Assembly: GCF_915403165.1 (NCBI RefSeq)
Contig: NZ_OU659204.1
Coordinates: 1,302,001-1,366,000, forward strand
Origin: Providencia alcalifaciens
GTDB taxonomy: Bacteria; Pseudomonadota; Gammaproteobacteria; Enterobacterales; Enterobacteriaceae
Reading direction: 5' to 3'
Length of the DNA: 64,000 nucleotides
The first letter of the stretch is position 1; each line of letters opens with the position of its first letter. The translations under genes were made by a program, and so were the position numbers. Shown here one piece after another: positions 44,884-55,599 of the stretch. The notes below the pieces were generated by a model, which worked only from the letters and a program-made list of their open reading frames with translations, made no database searches and was not told the origin of the DNA.

Positions 44884-45341
44884 GCGCGCAGAGTTCCTCG
44901 CGGAGCTGACTAATTGCTAAATCGTTAAAGTTGAAAAAGTATACCCGCTTTAACAAAAGATAGAAGTTTTATTCTATCTGTATGTTGTTGGAAGATAATT
45001 CAACTTTAATCCACCCAATTAACTGTTGAGTTAAACGTTTTAATATTGTTCTTTTATATAGGAGGCATCTTTTATTTACGGTTAGATAACATACTCAGAA
45101 CAATAATCACCGAATGATACTAACATGTAAATTTAGATTTAATAGATCTATAGCACCAACAGGCAAACCGTACGCCTACAAAGTTGGATACTACTCTCAT
45201 AAATTTGATGGGGAATTATAGAAAAATATCGCAATTTGTGATGGAAATGTTTCTCAAGTCCATTCACATTAGTTCATCTTATAGTATTGTATGCAGTAGA
45301 AAGAGACTATGACTCGGATATAACGAATAAAAAGGTTACCT
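44884..45341. other. Divergent pncB-pepN intergenic region
   Basis: 458 bases with no gene found on either strand. It must hold two divergent promoters. TATAGTATTGTATGC near 45278-45292 offers a weak -10 for pepN. AGGAGGC at 45060-45066 looks like a ribosome site but is followed by no credible reading frame. Confidence 0.45.
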
Positions 45342-47960
45342 ATGACTCAGTTAAGACAAGCGAAATATCGTCAAGATTATCAATCACCTGATTATACAAT
45401 TACAGAAATATCCCTTGATTTTGACCTTGATCCCGCCAAAACCAAAGTGACCGCTATCAGTAAGGTAAAACGCCTTAATCCGCAGTCTTCCACCTTAGAA
45501 TTATTTGGTGAAGATTTAACTCTTATTAGCCTTGAAGTCGATGGTAAAGCGTGGACAAACTATAAAGAAGAATCCGGCAAGCTTATCATTGAATCGCTAC
45601 CAGACGCGTTTACGCTGAGTATTGTTAATGAGATTAGCCCTGAAAAAAACAGTGCGTTAGAAGGTTTATATGTTTCTGGTGAAGCTTTGTGTACTCAGTG
45701 TGAGGCTGAAGGTTTCCGCCACATTACTTATTACCAAGATCGCCCCGATGTTTTAGCGCGTTACACAACCAAAATTACGGCAGACAAATCCCGTTATCCT
45801 TATTTACTTTCTAACGGTAATCGCATCGCAGAAGGTGAACTGGAAGATGGTCGCCATTGGGTCAAATGGGAAGACCCGTTCCCGAAACCAAGTTATTTAT
45901 TTGCATTGGTCGCTGGGGACTTTGATGTTTTACGCGATGAGTTTGTGACTCGTACTGGTCGCAAAGTCGCATTAGAGCTGTTTGTTGATAAAGGCAACTT
46001 AGACCGTGCGCCATGGGCAATGAAATCCCTGCAAAATGCAATGAAATGGGACGAGGAGCGTTTCGGTTTAGAATATGACCTTGATATCTATATGATTGTT
46101 GCCGTTGATTTCTTCAACATGGGCGCAATGGAAAATAAAGGCCTGAACGTATTTAACTCGAAGTACGTTTTAGCGAAAAGCGAAACAGCCACAGATAAAG
46201 ATTATCTGAATATTGAATCTGTGATTGGTCACGAATATTTCCATAACTGGACTGGTAACCGTATTACTTGTCGTGACTGGTTCCAATTAAGCCTAAAAGA
46301 AGGGCTGACCGTATTCCGTGATCAGGAATTTAGCTCAGATTTAGGTTCACGTTCAGTTAACCGCATTAATAATGTCAAAGTCATGCGAGCGGCACAGTTT
46401 GCGGAAGATGCGAGCCCGATGGCGCATCCAATTCGCCCTGAAAAAGTGATCGAAATGAATAACTTTTATACACTGACAGTGTATGAAAAAGGTTCTGAAG
46501 TTATCCGCATGATCCACACTTTGCTTGGAGAAGAGATGTTCCAAGCAGGGATCCAGCTGTATGTTCATCGCCATGATGGCAGCGCGGCAACCTGTGATGA
46601 TTTCGTGCAGGCGATGGAAGATGCATCGAACGTGGATTTATCCCTATTCCGTCGCTGGTATAGTCAATCAGGAACGCCAGTACTGACAGTTCGTGATGAA
46701 TATTCCCCAGAGAAGCAACAATATACGCTGCATGTTAGCCAAATGACGCCACCAACTGCCGACCAAGCAGAAAAGCAGCCTCTGCATATTCCGCTGGATA
46801 TCGAATTGTATGGTGAAGATGGTGCAGTGATCCCGCTTAAGCGTGATGGCAGTTTGGTTAACTCAGTCTTAAACGTCACTCAAGCGTCACAAAGTTTTGT
46901 GTTTGACCATGTGACTTCTCGCCCAGTTCCTTCTTTATTACGTGAATTTTCTGCGCCAGTAAAATTGGATTATCCATATACGGATGCTCAATTAGCATTT
47001 TTAATGCAGCATGCGAGCAATGAATTTTCTCGCTGGGATGCGGCGCAGCAACTAATCAATAACTACGCCAAAATTAACGTAGAAAAACTGCACAAAGGGG
47101 AAGCGCTGGTTCTGCCTGAGCATGTTGTGGATGCATTCCGCGCTGTATTGCTCAGTGACAATATTGATCCTGCATTAGCCGCTTTAATTTTGACTCTGCC
47201 TTCAGAAAATGAAATTGCGGAGCTGTTTACCGTTATTGATCCTGTGGCAATCCATAAAGCGATTGATTTTATTCATTCAACGCTCGCGAATGAAATGCAC
47301 GATGAGTTCTTAACGGTGTATCGCTCGATTAATATTGATGGGTATCGTGTTGATCACGGAGATATTGCGCTGCGTTCACTGCGTAATACTTGCTTGCAAT
47401 ATTTAGCGGCCGCGGACGACCGTGAGTTAGCAAACAAGCTGGTGGAAGCCCAATATCGCAGTGCGGATAATATGACAGATTCATTAGCTGCATTAACCGC
47501 TGCAAACGAAGCGGGCTTGCCATGTCACGCTGAGCTGATGACTGATTTTGATGATCGCTGGCATCATGATGGTTTGGTGATGGACAAGTGGTTTACGCTG
47601 CAAGGTACCAACCCAGCTAAAAACACACTGGCGAAAGTACGTGAATTATTAAACCACCGCTCATTTAGTATGACTAATCCGAACCGTGTGCGTGCATTAG
47701 TGGGGTCATTTACGGCAGGCAACCCAGTGAACTTCCATGCGGAAGATAGTAGCGGTTATCAATTCCTGTATGAGATCTTAGTGGATCTAAATACCCGTAA
47801 CCCGCAAGTTGCTTCTCGATTAATTGAGCCACTAATTCGTTTTAAACGCTATGATGCGAAGCGCCAAGGTTTAATGCGTGAGGTTTTGGAAAAACTGAAA
47901 GGGCTAGAAAATCTTTCCGGGGATCTGTTTGAGAAGATAACCAAAGCGCTAGAAAGCTAA
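45342..47960 (+). CDS. pepN: Aminopeptidase N (PepN)
   Basis: 872 residues (E. coli 870). An M1 zinc aminopeptidase that removes N-terminal residues from peptides in the cytosol. The exopeptidase motif GAMEN is present; the zinc site HEYFH has H297, E298 and H301, matching E. coli numbering, with the third ligand Glu in KEGLTVFRD. The C-terminal helical domain is complete. Confidence 0.98.
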   Translation: MTQLRQAKYRQDYQSPDYTITEISLDFDLDPAKTKVTAISKVKRLNPQSSTLELFGEDLTLISLEVDGKAWTNYKEESGKLIIESLPDAFTLSIVNEISPEKNSALEGLYVSGEALCTQCEAEGFRHITYYQDRPDVLARYTTKITADKSRYPYLLSNGNRIAEGELEDGRHWVKWEDPFPKPSYLFALVAGDFDVLRDEFVTRTGRKVALELFVDKGNLDRAPWAMKSLQNAMKWDEERFGLEYDLDIYMIVAVDFFNMGAMENKGLNVFNSKYVLAKSETATDKDYLNIESVIGHEYFHNWTGNRITCRDWFQLSLKEGLTVFRDQEFSSDLGSRSVNRINNVKVMRAAQFAEDASPMAHPIRPEKVIEMNNFYTLTVYEKGSEVIRMIHTLLGEEMFQAGIQLYVHRHDGSAATCDDFVQAMEDASNVDLSLFRRWYSQSGTPVLTVRDEYSPEKQQYTLHVSQMTPPTADQAEKQPLHIPLDIELYGEDGAVIPLKRDGSLVNSVLNVTQASQSFVFDHVTSRPVPSLLREFSAPVKLDYPYTDAQLAFLMQHASNEFSRWDAAQQLINNYAKINVEKLHKGEALVLPEHVVDAFRAVLLSDNIDPALAALILTLPSENEIAELFTVIDPVAIHKAIDFIHSTLANEMHDEFLTVYRSINIDGYRVDHGDIALRSLRNTCLQYLAAADDRELANKLVEAQYRSADNMTDSLAALTAANEAGLPCHAELMTDFDDRWHHDGLVMDKWFTLQGTNPAKNTLAKVRELLNHRSFSMTNPNRVRALVGSFTAGNPVNFHAEDSSGYQFLYEILVDLNTRNPQVASRLIEPLIRFKRYDAKRQGLMREVLEKLKGLENLSGDLFEKITKALES

Positions 47961-47980
47961 TTCTTAGAATAAATGTATGT

Positions 47981-48016
47981 AAGCCCTTAGATTTTCGAGT
48001 CTAAGGGCTTTTTTAT
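47981..48016 (+). terminator. Terminator after pepN
   Basis: AAGCCCTTAGA pairs with TCTAAGGGCTT across an eight-base loop and is followed by a T run. Confidence 0.93.
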
Positions 48017-48242
48017 GGTAGAAGATCAAAACAATTAGCACTTTTAGTGATATTTTCATGGATTATTACCCCACAGTTGGGGTAGCATATGTGCCGTTTT
48101 ATCAAGCCAATCTCACTTGTATGCTCACAAACCCTATTTGGTAAAACAGGTTTGGGGGTATTTTTGCACGCGCTGAGTTTGAGTGTGTCGTGTAGAGAAA
48201 TGCATATTCAATCGTACTTAGACAGAAAGTAGGTTAATAGCT
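48017..48242. promoter_or_regulatory. pyrD upstream region
   Basis: 226 bases with no gene. CAAACC and GGTTTG (48127-48132 and 48149-48154) can form a hairpin before a short T stretch. In E. coli pyrD expression responds to pyrimidines through transcription-start choice and a leader hairpin; whether this hairpin does so here is a guess. Confidence 0.3.
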
Positions 48243-49253
48243 ATGTTATATCACCTTGCCCGAAAGGCACTGTTTCAGCTCGACCCTGAAAAGGCCCATG
48301 AATTAACGTTTCGTCAGCTTCAGCGTTTAAACCACTCTCCTCTCCAATTTCTCCTCCGCCAATCTATTGCAACCAAACCCGTTACCTGTATGGGACTCTC
48401 CTTTAAAAATCCATTAGGCTTAGCCGCAGGACTCGACAAAAATGGCGAGTGCATTGATGCGTTTGGAGCTATGGGATTTGGTTTTGTAGAAATAGGAACC
48501 GTTACACCACGTCCTCAAGACGGAAATGACAAACCAAGATTATTCAGAGTTGTTGAAGCGGAAGGTATTATTAACCGCATGGGTTTCAACAATAAAGGGG
48601 TTGATAACCTTGTTGAGAACGTTAAAAAATCAACCTACGGCGGGATTATCGGGATTAATATTGGTAAGAATAAAGATACGCCCGTTGAGCATGGTAAAGA
48701 CGATTATTTAATTTGTATGGATAAAGTGTATGCTCACGCAGGGTATATCGCGATTAATATTTCATCACCAAATACCCCTGGATTACGCACATTACAATAT
48801 GGGGAAGCGCTGGATGATTTATTAAGTGGCATTAAAGAGAAGCAATTAGCACTGCAATCACTCCATCAGAAATATGTTCCTGTTGCGGTCAAAATTGCAC
48901 CGGATTTAACTGAAGAAGAAATTGTGCAAGTTGCTGACAGTTTGGTGAGACATAATATTGATGGCGTTATTGCGACGAACACCACATTAGATCGTTCTTT
49001 AGTTCAAGGTTTAAATTATTGCAATGAAGCCGGTGGTTTAAGTGGTCGTCCCGTGCAATTAAAAAGTACCCAAGTCATTAAACTTATTTCCCGTGAATTA
49101 AATGGAAGATTACCAATTATTGGTGTTGGTGGTATTGATTCATTAACGGCCGCCAGAGAAAAAATGGAAGCAGGGGCATCATTAGTCCAAATTTATTCTG
49201 GTTTTATTTACCACGGACCAAAATTAATAAAGGATATTGTTAATCACATCTAA
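48243..49253 (+). CDS. pyrD: Dihydroorotate dehydrogenase (quinone), PyrD
   Basis: 336 residues, the E. coli length. A class 2, FMN-containing, membrane-associated enzyme that oxidises dihydroorotate to orotate with quinone. The N-terminal amphipathic helices (residues 1-40) are kept. FMN and catalytic motifs are [26 protein letters not shown] (with the class 2 catalytic Ser), ATNTTLDRS and IIGVGGIDS. Confidence 0.98.
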   Translation: MLYHLARKALFQLDPEKAHELTFRQLQRLNHSPLQFLLRQSIATKPVTCMGLSFKNPLGLAAGLDKNGECIDAFGAMGFGFVEIGTVTPRPQDGNDKPRLFRVVEAEGIINRMGFNNKGVDNLVENVKKSTYGGIIGINIGKNKDTPVEHGKDDYLICMDKVYAHAGYIAINISSPNTPGLRTLQYGEALDDLLSGIKEKQLALQSLHQKYVPVAVKIAPDLTEEEIVQVADSLVRHNIDGVIATNTTLDRSLVQGLNYCNEAGGLSGRPVQLKSTQVIKLISRELNGRLPIIGVGGIDSLTAAREKMEAGASLVQIYSGFIYHGPKLIKDIVNHI

Positions 49254-49273
49254 AAAATGGTGATTAATTATAC

Positions 49274-49300
49274 AAGGGGGTTTATTTATTCCCCCTTTTA
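49274..49300 (+). terminator. Terminator after pyrD
   Basis: AAGGGGG pairs with CCCCCTT around TTTATTTATT and runs into TTTT. Confidence 0.88.
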
Positions 49301-49574
49301 TCCTATATTAAGGTTGAACATAAATTATATCCATTAAATGACAAGTTATACGTGTAGTTGTGCGGCATATAGTTATAGCTTTGCTACATATAGTTTTCGC
49401 TCATCTGATTAATTCGTTATTAAAAAGTCGACATTGACGTTTGCTTATATTGATCAGTCTATCGTGTATCTTTTTCTTTTAAGCTTCAGGATATAACAGA
49501 GATATGTTTAAAGGGATCTTAATAAAGGATCCAAACAAAGCTTATTTGCTTATAACATCGCTAAAGGATCGTTT
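49301..49574. other. zapC upstream region
   Basis: 274 AT-rich bases. AAAGGATC occurs twice, at 49511-49530 and before the zapC ATG. No gene is seen. Confidence 0.4.
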
Positions 49575-50120
49575 ATGAATATTAAACCTGATGATCATTG
49601 GCGTTGGTATTTTGATCGTGACCATGACAGAGTGATGTTAGATCTCGCCAACGGCATGATATTTCGGTCTTGTTTTCCAGCTAAAATGTTGACTGTTTCT
49701 GCACAAAATGAAATGCCTTTTAGTATCGAAGATGCAGCAGAGTTTTATTTATTTGATGAGCAAGCCAAAAGATTAAATATTAGTTATGAAGAGAGAGCGG
49801 AATTAGTCTTAAATAGCCTAGTTGCTTACCGCTTTTTAAAACCCCAAATGCCCAAAAGTTGGTATTTTTCCAGTTTCCATTTTATGAGTACGCCAGAACG
49901 CGGTCAGCTAATTCAGGTATGCTTAGAAAATACCAATGTATATTCAACGTTTATTATTGCAGAGGCGGGTGACTCAGCAAGCTTATGTTTATTAGCTGAA
50001 CCATCATTAGAATTACCAGATCGTACTTTACGATTCTGTGATCCAATTAAGATCATGAACGATCGGATGATGCATTATCAATCGAGAACTAAGCGTCTAT
50101 TATATGGAAACGCCATGTAA
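49575..50120 (+). CDS. zapC: Cell division protein ZapC
   Basis: 181 residues (E. coli 180). A cytosolic Z-ring-associated protein that binds FtsZ and promotes filament bundling. KPDDHWRWYFD, DLANGMIFRS, AELVLNSLVAYRFLKPQMPKSW and IKIMNDR are family hallmarks. It lies between pyrD and ycbX, as in E. coli, and has its own upstream region. Confidence 0.95.
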   Translation: MNIKPDDHWRWYFDRDHDRVMLDLANGMIFRSCFPAKMLTVSAQNEMPFSIEDAAEFYLFDEQAKRLNISYEERAELVLNSLVAYRFLKPQMPKSWYFSSFHFMSTPERGQLIQVCLENTNVYSTFIIAEAGDSASLCLLAEPSLELPDRTLRFCDPIKIMNDRMMHYQSRTKRLLYGNAM

Positions 50121-50270
50121 TTGATCACTGATGATCATATTCGTATTTCGATTATTTTTATGCTGAATAAAGTTTTCTATGCAAAATAAATAAAATGAAA
50201 AAATAGGCATGATAAAATTTATACGATAAATGCAGCTGAAGAATATGAGAAGAATTTATCTTTAATTAAG

Positions 50271-50306
50271 AGCCTCAACTAAAAAATCATTTTCTTAGTT
50301 GAGGCT
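50271..50306. terminator. Bidirectional terminator between zapC and ycbX
   Basis: A 12-bp perfect stem (AGCCTCAACTAA with TTAGTTGAGGCT) lies in the gap between these convergent genes, with a T run on the plus strand. Confidence 0.85.
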
Positions 50307-50316
50307 TTATTTTTAT

Positions 50317-51438
50317 TTAATCAGCTTGATTAAAAGCAAGCTTGATGGCAGTTTTTGGAATACAGCTACAAGCTAAAATATCCCCATTGTCTTTGATAGC
50401 GCTTTGTTTTAGTGGGGAGACTTCCCCTTCAAGCAGTGAAATTCGGCAACGCCCACAAATCCCCGCGCGGCATGAATAAGGGATTGAAAGCCCATGAGAT
50501 TCAAGCTGTTCAAGGATCACATGCTCTGTGTTTCCACTATATTCTATCTCTTCAAAAACTAACTTCACCGTCGTTGGAGTAGGTTTTGTGGTCTGGGTAA
50601 TAGGGGCTTCTCTATCTCGTAATGGATACTGTTTTGGCTGCTTAGTTTCTAATACGGTGAGGGTATCCCCTACGCGGATGATCCCCGTATTTTCGATTAA
50701 TACATTTTGCCCAAAATCTACATCACCGGAGTCATCCATACGGAAGGTTTGTAGTGTGGCGAGCGGTTCTGCTTGTGGGTGCTTGATCCCTTTTTCTGGG
50801 CTAACGGTGGTCAAAATACAGCGGCTACAAGGTTTATCTAAAGTGAAGATCACATCGCCAATTTGAATGCGTTTCCAGCTATCTTCTTCGAATGGCTTAG
50901 CACCGGTAATAATTAAGTTACCACGAAATTGTTCGAGTTTTACGCTAGCTGGGCAGCGGCGTTGCAGCTCTTGTACTGAGGCTTCATTGATCAGTAAAAA
51001 TGGGTAGCCATCAGCGAAAGATAAGGGAACGTCTTGGTGCTTTTTGACTCGACGAGATAATTCAGGACTTAACCATCTTAGTTGGACTGGCTCGTCAAAA
51101 AAGCTGCTTAACCAACTATTTATCTCATTAGGTGCAATAAGTGCATGAAAATGATTGCCCCAAACTTCTGTAGGGCTCTGTTTCTCATTAAAGTCCTGAT
51201 ACAATACGGTGGCGCTTTCACCATTAGGTGCTTTTAGATAAAGCCCATTATTGAGCATCGCTGGGGTAAATAATAACATCTGCGGATATTTACGTGCAGT
51301 GATAAACTTACCTTCTAATGTGGTGACCATAAAGTTACGATCAAACGTCAATCCGCTGATATCAGCGTAACCATGAGATAGACGAATGCCCCTCATTGAC
51401 TTGACTGGGTGTGTATACAGGCGCGAAAGCGTAATCAT
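50317..51438 (-). CDS. ycbX: MOSC and 2Fe-2S domain protein YcbX
   Basis: 373 residues (E. coli 369). An N-terminal beta-barrel and MOSC domain (about residues 1-265) is fused to a plant-type ferredoxin domain with [10 protein letters not shown] and a later Cys in ILACSC. YcbX is a molybdenum-cofactor enzyme that reduces N-hydroxylated bases such as hydroxylaminopurine. The candidate cofactor cysteine lies in LDKPCSRC. It is divergent from rlmL. Confidence 0.94.
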   Translation of the reverse strand: MITLSRLYTHPVKSMRGIRLSHGYADISGLTFDRNFMVTTLEGKFITARKYPQMLLFTPAMLNNGLYLKAPNGESATVLYQDFNEKQSPTEVWGNHFHALIAPNEINSWLSSFFDEPVQLRWLSPELSRRVKKHQDVPLSFADGYPFLLINEASVQELQRRCPASVKLEQFRGNLIITGAKPFEEDSWKRIQIGDVIFTLDKPCSRCILTTVSPEKGIKHPQAEPLATLQTFRMDDSGDVDFGQNVLIENTGIIRVGDTLTVLETKQPKQYPLRDREAPITQTTKPTPTTVKLVFEEIEYSGNTEHVILEQLESHGLSIPYSCRAGICGRCRISLLEGEVSPLKQSAIKDNGDILACSCIPKTAIKLAFNQAD

Positions 51439-51536
51439 TTTTTAATCCTATAATTGTTGTGCAGCAACTTTATGACAAGTGCATGAGATTAGCTATAATG
51501 CGCAACAATTTTTCATCGAAATCGGTAATAAATACT

Positions 51537-53645
51537 ATGAATTCTCTGTTTGCCAGCACAGCTCGAGGCCTGGAAGAACTACTGAAAACTGAATTGGAAG
51601 CGCTAGGCGCTAGCCAGTGCAAAGTGGCACAAGGGGGCGTCTATTTTCAGGCTGATGACCGTGTGATGTATCAAAGTCTACTGTGGAGTCGACTGGCATC
51701 CCGTATTTTATTACCGTTGAGTGATTTTGATGTCTATAGTGACCTTGATTTATATCTCGGTGTGCAAGCAATCGACTGGTCAGAAATATTCTCTGTAAAT
51801 GATACTTTTGTGGTGCATTTCACGGGAACCAACGAAGAGATCCGCAACAGCCAATACGGTGCATTGAGAGTTAAAGATGGTATCGTGGATAGCTTTGTTC
51901 GCAAATTGGACCAACGCCCTGATGTAGCACGCCAAGAAGCTGATATTCGCATTAACGTCTACCTGAATAAAGAACGCGCAAGCGTGGCACTCGACTTGAG
52001 CGGTGATTCACTGCACATTCGTGGCTATCGTGACCTTGCAGGGCAAGCGCCATTAAAAGAGACGTTAGCGGCAGCAATTATTAGCCGTTCAGGTTGGCAG
52101 AAAAATACCCCGATGGTCGACCCTATGTGTGGTTCTGGGACACTGTTAATTGAAGCAGCAATGATTGCAGCAGATAGAGCGCCGGGATTATATCGCCAGC
52201 ATTGGGGATTCAATGCATGGCTGAAACATAATCCTGAATTATGGCGTGAAGTCGTCACAGAAGCTCAGGTACGTTTCCGTCAAGGCTTGAAAGATACCAC
52301 TTCCCGTTTCTATGGTTTTGATATTGATAAGCGTGTGTTGGATATGGCGCGTGCCAATGCTCGCCGTGCAGGATTGCAAGATTTAATCACTTTCAATCAT
52401 GGTGATGCCGCGGCACTGGAAAACCCAGTTAAAACGGATATTAAGGGAACTATTATTAGTAACCCGCCATACGGTGAGCGTCTGGAAAGTGAACCTGCAT
52501 TAATCGCATTACATAGCCAATTTGGCCGTATTGTGAAAGCGCGTTTCCCAGGCTGGCGTTTATCGATTTTCAGTGCATCCCCTGAGTTATTAAGCTGCTT
52601 ACAATTACGTTCTGAGCGTGAATTTAAAGCGAAAAATGGTCCATTGGATTGCGTACAGAAAAACTACCAATTAGCGGAAACGCCATCAGAAACTATTGCG
52701 GAAATTTCCCCAGATTTTGCTAACCGTTTACGTAAAAACCAGAAAAAACTGGCGAAATGGGCGAAGCAGCAAGGTATTGAATGTTATCGTCTGTATGATG
52801 CGGATTTACCTGAATACAATGTGGCCGTGGATATTTATGGGGACAAAGTCGTTATCCAAGAATACGCACCGCCAAAAACCGTTGATGAGCGTAAAGCGCG
52901 TCAGCGCCTGTTCGATGTGATCACCGCAACGATGAATGTTCTTGAATTGACATCAAATCAGTTAATATTGAAAACGCGTCAGCGTCAAAAAGGGAAACAA
53001 CAGTACGAAAAATTAGCGCAGAAAGATGATTTCTTCTTAGTGAATGAATATAACGCTAAATTGTTAGTTAACTTAACTGACTATCTGGATACTGGGTTAT
53101 TCCTCGACCACCGTATTGCTCGTCGTATGTTAGGTGAAATGAGTCGTGGTAAAGACTTCTTAAACCTCTTTTGCTACACCGGTACTGCGACTGTTCATGC
53201 AGGGTTAGGCGGTGCGAAGAGTACTACCTCTGTGGATATGTCTCGTACCTATTTAGAGTGGGCAGAGAAAAACTTGCAAGCCAACCAGCTTACGGGTCGT
53301 CAGCACCGTTTAATGCAAGCGGATTGTTTGAATTGGTTAGCCAATAGTGATGAGCAATTTGACTTGATTTTCATCGATCCACCAACGTTCTCAAACTCGA
53401 AACGTATGGATGGAACCTTTGACGTTCAACGTGATCATGTGCAATTAATCACCAATTTGAAACGCATGCTGCGTCGCGGTGGAACCGTGATGTTCTCAAA
53501 CAACAAACGCGGGTTCAAAATGGATCTCGAAGCACTGACTGAACTTGGCTTAAAAGCACAAGAAATCACCGCTAAGACACTGTCAGAAGACTTCGCACGT
53601 AACCGTCAAATTCACAACTGCTGGTTAATTAGCCACGCAGAGTAA
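51537..53645 (+). CDS. rlmL: 23S rRNA methyltransferase RlmKL
   Basis: 702 residues, the E. coli length, from the ATG at 51537 ([16 protein letters not shown]); upstream in-frame starts add residues without family support. A two-headed enzyme: the N-terminal THUMP plus RlmL domain makes m2G2445 and the C-terminal RlmK domain makes m7G2069. Catalytic motifs are [14 protein letters not shown] and NPPYGERL in the first half, and the SAM domain with [10 protein letters not shown] in the second. Confidence 0.97.
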   Translation: MNSLFASTARGLEELLKTELEALGASQCKVAQGGVYFQADDRVMYQSLLWSRLASRILLPLSDFDVYSDLDLYLGVQAIDWSEIFSVNDTFVVHFTGTNEEIRNSQYGALRVKDGIVDSFVRKLDQRPDVARQEADIRINVYLNKERASVALDLSGDSLHIRGYRDLAGQAPLKETLAAAIISRSGWQKNTPMVDPMCGSGTLLIEAAMIAADRAPGLYRQHWGFNAWLKHNPELWREVVTEAQVRFRQGLKDTTSRFYGFDIDKRVLDMARANARRAGLQDLITFNHGDAAALENPVKTDIKGTIISNPPYGERLESEPALIALHSQFGRIVKARFPGWRLSIFSASPELLSCLQLRSEREFKAKNGPLDCVQKNYQLAETPSETIAEISPDFANRLRKNQKKLAKWAKQQGIECYRLYDADLPEYNVAVDIYGDKVVIQEYAPPKTVDERKARQRLFDVITATMNVLELTSNQLILKTRQRQKGKQQYEKLAQKDDFFLVNEYNAKLLVNLTDYLDTGLFLDHRIARRMLGEMSRGKDFLNLFCYTGTATVHAGLGGAKSTTSVDMSRTYLEWAEKNLQANQLTGRQHRLMQADCLNWLANSDEQFDLIFIDPPTFSNSKRMDGTFDVQRDHVQLITNLKRMLRRGGTVMFSNNKRGFKMDLEALTELGLKAQEITAKTLSEDFARNRQIHNCWLISHAE

Positions 53646-53657
53646 GGAACAGAATTA

Positions 53658-55565
53658 ATGGCTTTAATTAATTTATCGGGCGCATACCTCGCGTTTAGTG
53701 ATGCGCCTCTGTTAGACAATACTGAAATTCATATTGAAGATAATGAACGCGTCTGTTTAGTGGGTCGCAACGGGGCAGGGAAATCGACCTTGATGCGCGT
53801 ATTGACCAAAGAACAACCATTAGATGATGGTCAACTGATTTACGAACAAGATCTGATTGTTGCCCGCTTACAGCAAGATCCACCGCGTAACGTGGAAGGC
53901 ACTATTTTTGATTTTGTTGCTGAAGGCGTCGCTGAGCAGGCGAAATACCTCAAGGATTATCACCATCAACTTAAATTGGTGGAAACAGATCCAAGCGAGA
54001 AAAACTTAAATAAGCTGGCGGATTTACAAGAGGTTCTGGATAACTTAAACCTCTGGTTATTAGATTCGCGTATTAGTGATGTGCTCAAAAAGCTGGGTTT
54101 ACCAGCAGATGCAGAGTTATCTTCATTATCCGGTGGTTGGTTACGTAAAGCGGCATTAGGACGTGCTTTAGTAAGCAATCCTCGCGTGCTGTTCTTAGAT
54201 GAGCCGACTAACCACTTAGATATTGAAACCATTTTATGGTTAGAAACCTTTTTGAAGGATTTCCAAGGTAGCATCGTCTTTATTTCCCATGACCGTTCTT
54301 TCATTCGTAATATGGCAACCCGTATTATCGATTTAGACCGTGGTCAGCTCGCCTCTTGGCCGGGTAACTATGATGATTATCTGATCAATAAAGAAGAAGC
54401 GCTGCGTGTTGAAGAGATGCAAAATGCGGAGTTTGATCGCAAATTAGCACAGGAAGAAACCTGGATCCGTCAAGGGATCAAAGCGCGCCGTACCCGTAAT
54501 GAAGGGCGTGTTCGCGCGCTGAAAGCATTGCGAGTAGAACGCTCGGAACGCCGCGAAGTGATGGGTACTGCGCGTATGCAAGTCGGTGAAGCAGCACGTT
54601 CCGGTAAAATTGTATTTGAGTTAGAAAACGTTAATTATCAAATTGATAATAAAGTTTTAGTGAAGGATTTCTCTGCGCAAGTGATGCGTGGCGATAAAAT
54701 TGCATTGGTGGGACCTAATGGTTGTGGTAAAACCACACTGTTACGTTTAATGCTGGGTGATTTACAAGCAGACAGTGGACGCGTTCACTGTGGGACTAAA
54801 CTTGAAGTTGCGTATTTTGACCAGCACCGCGCAGCACTCGACCCAGACAAAACCGTTATGGATAACCTTGCGGAAGGTAAGCAAGAGGTTATGGTTAATG
54901 GTAAACCTCGTCATGTATTGGGTTACCTGCAAGACTTTATGTTTCCGCCAAAACGTGCGATGACGCCTGTAAGAGCGTTATCCGGTGGTGAGCGTAACCG
55001 CTTATTATTAGCGCGTTTGTTCTTAAAACCAAGTAACTTGCTGATCCTCGATGAACCAACCAACGACCTTGATGTAGAAACATTAGAGTTACTGGAAGAG
55101 CTGGTGGATGGGTATCAAGGTACCGTTTTATTAGTTAGCCATGATAGAGAATTCGTGGATAACAGCGTAACAGAGTGCTGGATTTTCGAAGGTAACGGCG
55201 AAATTAACCGCTTTGTGGGGGGCTATTATGATGCTCAACATCAAAGAGCACAAACCGTACGTCTGAAATCGGAGCAAACCAGTAAAGTAGCTGCGCCAGG
55301 AAAAGAGGCTAAGCCAAATGAAGCCCCTAAACGTGCAAATAAGCTTAGTTATAATTTATTGCGCGAATTAGAGCAATTACCGGCGAAATTAGAGCAACTT
55401 GAAGGGGATATTGAAGTTCTTCAAGCACAGATTGGCGATGCAGATTTCTTTAATCAGCCACATGATGTGACTGAACAAGCGTTAACTGCACTTGCCGCTA
55501 AAGAACAAGAGTTAGAGCAGGCGTTTGATCGTTGGCAGGAGCTAGAGCTGTTGAAAAACGGTTGA
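53658..55565 (+). CDS. uup: ABC-F ATPase Uup
   Basis: 635 residues. A soluble ABC-F protein linked to ribosome function and to suppression of precise transposon excision. Two ATPase cassettes: GRNGAGKST with LSGGWLRKA and FLDEPTNHLD, then GPNGCGKTT with LSGGERNRL and ILDEPTNDLD. The inter-cassette linker and the C-terminal coiled coil (about residues 555-635) are present. It follows rlmL by 12 bases and precedes pqiA. Confidence 0.96.
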   Translation: MALINLSGAYLAFSDAPLLDNTEIHIEDNERVCLVGRNGAGKSTLMRVLTKEQPLDDGQLIYEQDLIVARLQQDPPRNVEGTIFDFVAEGVAEQAKYLKDYHHQLKLVETDPSEKNLNKLADLQEVLDNLNLWLLDSRISDVLKKLGLPADAELSSLSGGWLRKAALGRALVSNPRVLFLDEPTNHLDIETILWLETFLKDFQGSIVFISHDRSFIRNMATRIIDLDRGQLASWPGNYDDYLINKEEALRVEEMQNAEFDRKLAQEETWIRQGIKARRTRNEGRVRALKALRVERSERREVMGTARMQVGEAARSGKIVFELENVNYQIDNKVLVKDFSAQVMRGDKIALVGPNGCGKTTLLRLMLGDLQADSGRVHCGTKLEVAYFDQHRAALDPDKTVMDNLAEGKQEVMVNGKPRHVLGYLQDFMFPPKRAMTPVRALSGGERNRLLLARLFLKPSNLLILDEPTNDLDVETLELLEELVDGYQGTVLLVSHDREFVDNSVTECWIFEGNGEINRFVGGYYDAQHQRAQTVRLKSEQTSKVAAPGKEAKPNEAPKRANKLSYNLLRELEQLPAKLEQLEGDIEVLQAQIGDADFFNQPHDVTEQALTALAAKEQELEQAFDRWQELELLKNG

Positions 55566-55599
55566 TATGACGATTTGAATCAAAAGGAGAGAAAACACC

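Noticed and set aside
44884..45341. NadR operator upstream of pncB
   Set aside because: No TGTTTA-N6-TAAACA-type repeat could be found in the interval.
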